A DNA stretch of 64,000 nt from Salinimicrobium xinjiangense DSM 19287 (GTDB taxonomy: Bacteria; Bacteroidota; Bacteroidia; Flavobacteriales; Flavobacteriaceae). The stretch spans positions 23,658 to 87,657 of the forward strand of contig NZ_AUIG01000023.1 in the NCBI RefSeq assembly GCF_000423585.1, given 5' to 3'. This document shows positions 61,840 to 64,000 of the stretch, one piece after another. A program made the translations under genes and the position numbers. A model generated the notes under the pieces. The model saw only the letters and a program-made list of their open reading frames with translations, had not been told where the DNA came from and ran no database searches. Position 1 is the stretch's first letter; each line of letters starts with the position of its first letter.

Positions 61840-63126
61840 CTATAAACTATCAACCGATCTGTATTTCAGTTGAATTACCGAAAGTTCTGCATCGTTGACT
61901 TTCTGAACGGCATTTTTATAATCCTCAGCAGAATCGATCACCACTCCTTGCAGGTGTTCTTTCAAGGTGGAGAAAACCTTCACCTCAAACCAGACTTTGT
62001 TAAGAATTTCCTGCTCTTTGGATGTGATGCCGGTGCTGCCGTTAATCATTGCCTCCATATGTTTACGGGCAATATCTTTTATATCATCGGCTACATTACC
62101 ACCGGTAGGCAGATTGCGGATTGCTCCTACTACAAAAAATATCTTTCCGTAGCCGACCTTCTCAACATATTCGTTTCCGTATTTCAGCTTGTACAGCTCC
62201 GGATTTTCATCATACACTTTGGCAAGAGAATCCCGTACCTCCCAATTGTTTTGAAAGGACTCATAACCGTCCCCATATTTGCCTCCACCAATCAATACAC
62301 CTCTTTCGGTTACCGGGTACTGTTCAATGACCGCCTGGTACAGTTCAGTGCTTACAGCAAACCTTGTGGCAAAATAATTTCCTGGATTGTAGTATTCATC
62401 GAATAGCCGGTAAGGAAACATAAATGCTATTGGGTCGGCATCGTTTTCCCAGGAAGGAGTTTGGGAAGATGACTGATTAATTTTAAAGTAGGAGGTTTCA
62501 GTAGCACCAAAAGGATTTGCGACCGGAACCTGAGTGCCTGTGTAAATTCCCGCACCAACCTGCTCCCGGTAAGCATAGTTTTCATCAAGAACAGTTTCTC
62601 CATTACTTGTAACGATTACATTCCGGCTTCCCTCGGGTTGATTGTAAGAGGTGATGGCAGTGCTGCTATCATCAGCCGCAGTAAATTCAACCAAACTCAA
62701 CTCTCCATCGGTATAGGTGTGAATGGCCGTACCTTCCTCACTATAAATTTTCTTTACTGAAGGAAGTCCGTTCTTATATTCTGTTTCAAACCATAAAGTT
62801 CCGTCGGGTAGATAATATTTGGACCAGAGCGGTTTATTATCTTCACTACGGCTAACTTCCATATACAGGTGGTGCTGCGGATAACTGGCGTATACTTTGG
62901 CCGATTTAATATACCCGTTTTCATAATATTCGAATTCTTCGGTAGGATTCCCTGAAAGCTGGTATCTGCCTTGTTTTATCCAGCCGTTCTCGTGTTGATC
63001 GATAAGCTCGAAATGTGAAGTAGATCCAATTGAGTAGTCGGTTGGCGGAACATTGTCTTCTTTTTCGCAGGAAAATAAAAGTACTGTAACTGGAAGGAGT
63101 AGAGGAAGGTAATAATTTTTGAACAT
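61840..63126 (-). CDS. Lipoprotein with MORN-like repeats and a possible CDC-like C-terminal region
   Basis: A 428-residue lipoprotein (lipobox FSC, Cys20). Residues about 40-150 carry short repeats of the YxNGxxK type (HENGWIKQGRYQL, YENGYIKSAKVYA, LPDGTLWFETEYKNG), like MORN/YwqK repeats. The C-terminal 100 residues (VEKVGYGKIFFVV ... ILNKVWFEVKVF ... GVVIDSAEDYKNAVQ ... IQLKYRSVDS) resemble, in order and spacing, the V-YGR-FVK, IL-F-V-V, G-VV and I-Y-F elements of cholesterol-dependent cytolysin domains. The likeness is by eye only. No transmembrane-hairpin pair was recognised. Single gene. Confidence 0.5.
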   Translation of the reverse strand: MFKNYYLPLLLPVTVLLFSCEKEDNVPPTDYSIGSTSHFELIDQHENGWIKQGRYQLSGNPTEEFEYYENGYIKSAKVYASYPQHHLYMEVSRSEDNKPLWSKYYLPDGTLWFETEYKNGLPSVKKIYSEEGTAIHTYTDGELSLVEFTAADDSSTAITSYNQPEGSRNVIVTSNGETVLDENYAYREQVGAGIYTGTQVPVANPFGATETSYFKINQSSSQTPSWENDADPIAFMFPYRLFDEYYNPGNYFATRFAVSTELYQAVIEQYPVTERGVLIGGGKYGDGYESFQNNWEVRDSLAKVYDENPELYKLKYGNEYVEKVGYGKIFFVVGAIRNLPTGGNVADDIKDIARKHMEAMINGSTGITSKEQEILNKVWFEVKVFSTLKEHLQGVVIDSAEDYKNAVQKVNDAELSVIQLKYRSVDSL

Positions 63127-63257
63127 GGTTTTGGTTTTTAAAAGTTACTACAAATTGTAATGCCCGGGCTAGCTCCATAAATAAACCATGTGCCCTTTGC
63201 AAGCACAGTTAATCCTGATGGTTTGTTTTTGATTTCTTTCCAACACAGATAATTTTG

Positions 63258-63758
63258 TTAAGCTACCTCTACGGCACCGGTGCTTTCCCCGGCAGCATTT
63301 ATTCGCCGAAAAGAGGAGATGAGAATGTAGAAGTAGTAAACATTCAACAGGGCGTACATAACTAGTTGAATGATCTCTTTCCAAACCGGAAATTGATTGG
63401 AAGGAATAAAAACGTATTCTGCTATAAAGTAGAAAATTACCAGGATGAAAGTTAATCCAAATGCCACAAAAATGGTATTAATTGCGGCCACAAAGGAGAG
63501 CGAAATGAAGCGTTTAAAGTAATCTTTGCCATCTCCTGCCTGGTTGATCTGAAAGGTCTTTCTAACTCCCCAGACCACTGCCACTACACTTATGATCAAA
63601 TGTGCCCAGGTGGCCCAGAAAGGTCCGTCGCCTTCAGGAAGATAACCTGTCACAGTAAACAGTGTGACATGAATGAAGAGGTAATTGAAAGCCACTTTAT
63701 CGGAAAGCTTTCCGTTTATGAGCAGATCTTCTAATCCTTTAATGTTATACCAGATCAT
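63258..63758 (-). CDS. Unknown four-helix membrane protein
   Basis: A 166-residue protein with about four hydrophobic helices (23-42, 48-66, 88-116, 128-150). No family recognised. Polar loop INQAGDGKDYFKRFIS joins helices two and three. Single gene with an AT-rich 240-bp upstream region that contains a possible structured RNA at the window edge. Its gap to the lipoprotein at 61840 is about 130 bp. Confidence 0.65.
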   Translation of the reverse strand: MIWYNIKGLEDLLINGKLSDKVAFNYLFIHVTLFTVTGYLPEGDGPFWATWAHLIISVVAVVWGVRKTFQINQAGDGKDYFKRFISLSFVAAINTIFVAFGLTFILVIFYFIAEYVFIPSNQFPVWKEIIQLVMYALLNVYYFYILISSFRRINAAGESTGAVEVA

Positions 63759-63883
63759 ATTTCTAAATTTTTATGACACGCCAAAAGCATTTAAGCAAAA
63801 GACTTTATTATTTAGTAGGAATTTTCTATAATTTGTTACAGAAATATAACTTTTTCTCTGCTCCCTGATAATTTTAGCCTTCG

Positions 63884-63995
63884 ACGGTGAGGGTAATTTC
63901 TTTGCGAGAAAGAGGGATTACCTAAAGGTGATCCCCGGAGGGGGGAACCTACATACTTTAATTGCTTCAGGCTACGCCTGTAAGCACTTTTATTT
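63884..63995. other. Possible structured RNA or riboswitch-like element at the window edge
   Basis: Three hairpins in a row: GGTAAT / ATTACC with inner TCTTT / AAAGA (63892-63922); AGGT / ACCT with inner TCCCC / GGGGA (63926-63950); and TGCTTCAGGC / GCCTGTAAGCA (63963-63986), the last followed by CTTTTATTTTATT on the plus strand, terminator-like. Strand and extent are not decided, since the right side is cut off. No match to a known RNA class was recognised. Confidence 0.4.
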
Positions 63996-64000
63996 TATTC

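Overview
The window comes from a chromosome of the family Flavobacteriaceae (Bacteroidota), probably a marine or saline-habitat genus. The evidence is threefold. Promoters have the Bacteroidota form TTG-N19-TAnnTTTG, seen upstream of the SRP RNA and tRNA-His. Many short lipoproteins have flavobacterial lipoboxes. Several small families are typical of the group, for example YtxJ, the two-site FMN glutamate-synthase-like protein, and a 59-aa membrane protein at 46487 that resembles a family first named from Gramella. Genes are dense, on both strands, and mostly housekeeping; no phage, plasmid, transposase or CRISPR array is visible.

Layout. 1-9.97 kb: a partial phytase-like lipoprotein, CsbD, ClpB, YtxJ, a charged disordered protein, fumarylacetoacetase divergent from glyA, then a three-gene operon (glutamine cyclotransferase, thioesterase, beta-helix lipoprotein). 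10-17 kb: SRP RNA, an SDR, fructose-6-phosphate aldolase/transaldolase, a TlpA-like lipoprotein without its CxxC, an unusual ABC-F ATPase and small membrane proteins. 17-31 kb: pheT, recG, an M1 aminopeptidase, a repeat-rich gap, an FMN glutamate-synthase-like protein and a UvrD/PcrA helicase. 31-42 kb: a YrdC/Sua5 protein, a putative zinc protease, an OmpA lipoprotein, a glycosyltransferase, and a plus-strand operon carrying holA and the menaquinone genes menA, menC and menE with a UPF0173 hydrolase and a CPBP protease between them. 42-55 kb: an M1 peptidase / unknown secreted protein / MCC-type carboxylase operon, EttA, DUF2254, an MBL lipoprotein and the hutI-hutG-DUF1622-GNAT operon. 55-64 kb: a trans-sulfuration PLP enzyme, bshB1, tRNA-His, an M28 peptidase, a CBS protein, a Na/Pi symporter and a lipoprotein with MORN-like repeats and a possible CDC-like tail.

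Genes that work together: FAH (tyrosine), hutI/hutG (histidine) and an MCC-type carboxyltransferase (leucine) indicate amino-acid catabolism; several secreted or lipid-anchored peptidases could supply the substrates. YtxJ and BshB1 indicate bacillithiol-based redox chemistry. MenA, MenC and MenE indicate a menaquinone respiratory chain.

The most unusual material is intergenic. Three gaps (25.9-26.35 kb, 56.2-56.4 kb and parts of 6.9 and 61.7 kb) consist of mosaics of different 7-bp units, each repeated two to four times with a strict 7-bp period. One of them forms the 3' end of a peptidase gene. A second class is a roughly 25-bp imperfect inverted repeat centred on AAAAATGGCATTTTT, found at several gene ends. 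A third is a cluster of palindromes after tRNA-His that includes a 14-bp inverted copy of the tRNA 3' end. The window's right edge holds a possible structured RNA of about 110 nt. At protein level the clearest oddity is an ABC-F ATPase in which only one of the two composite ATP sites keeps its motifs.
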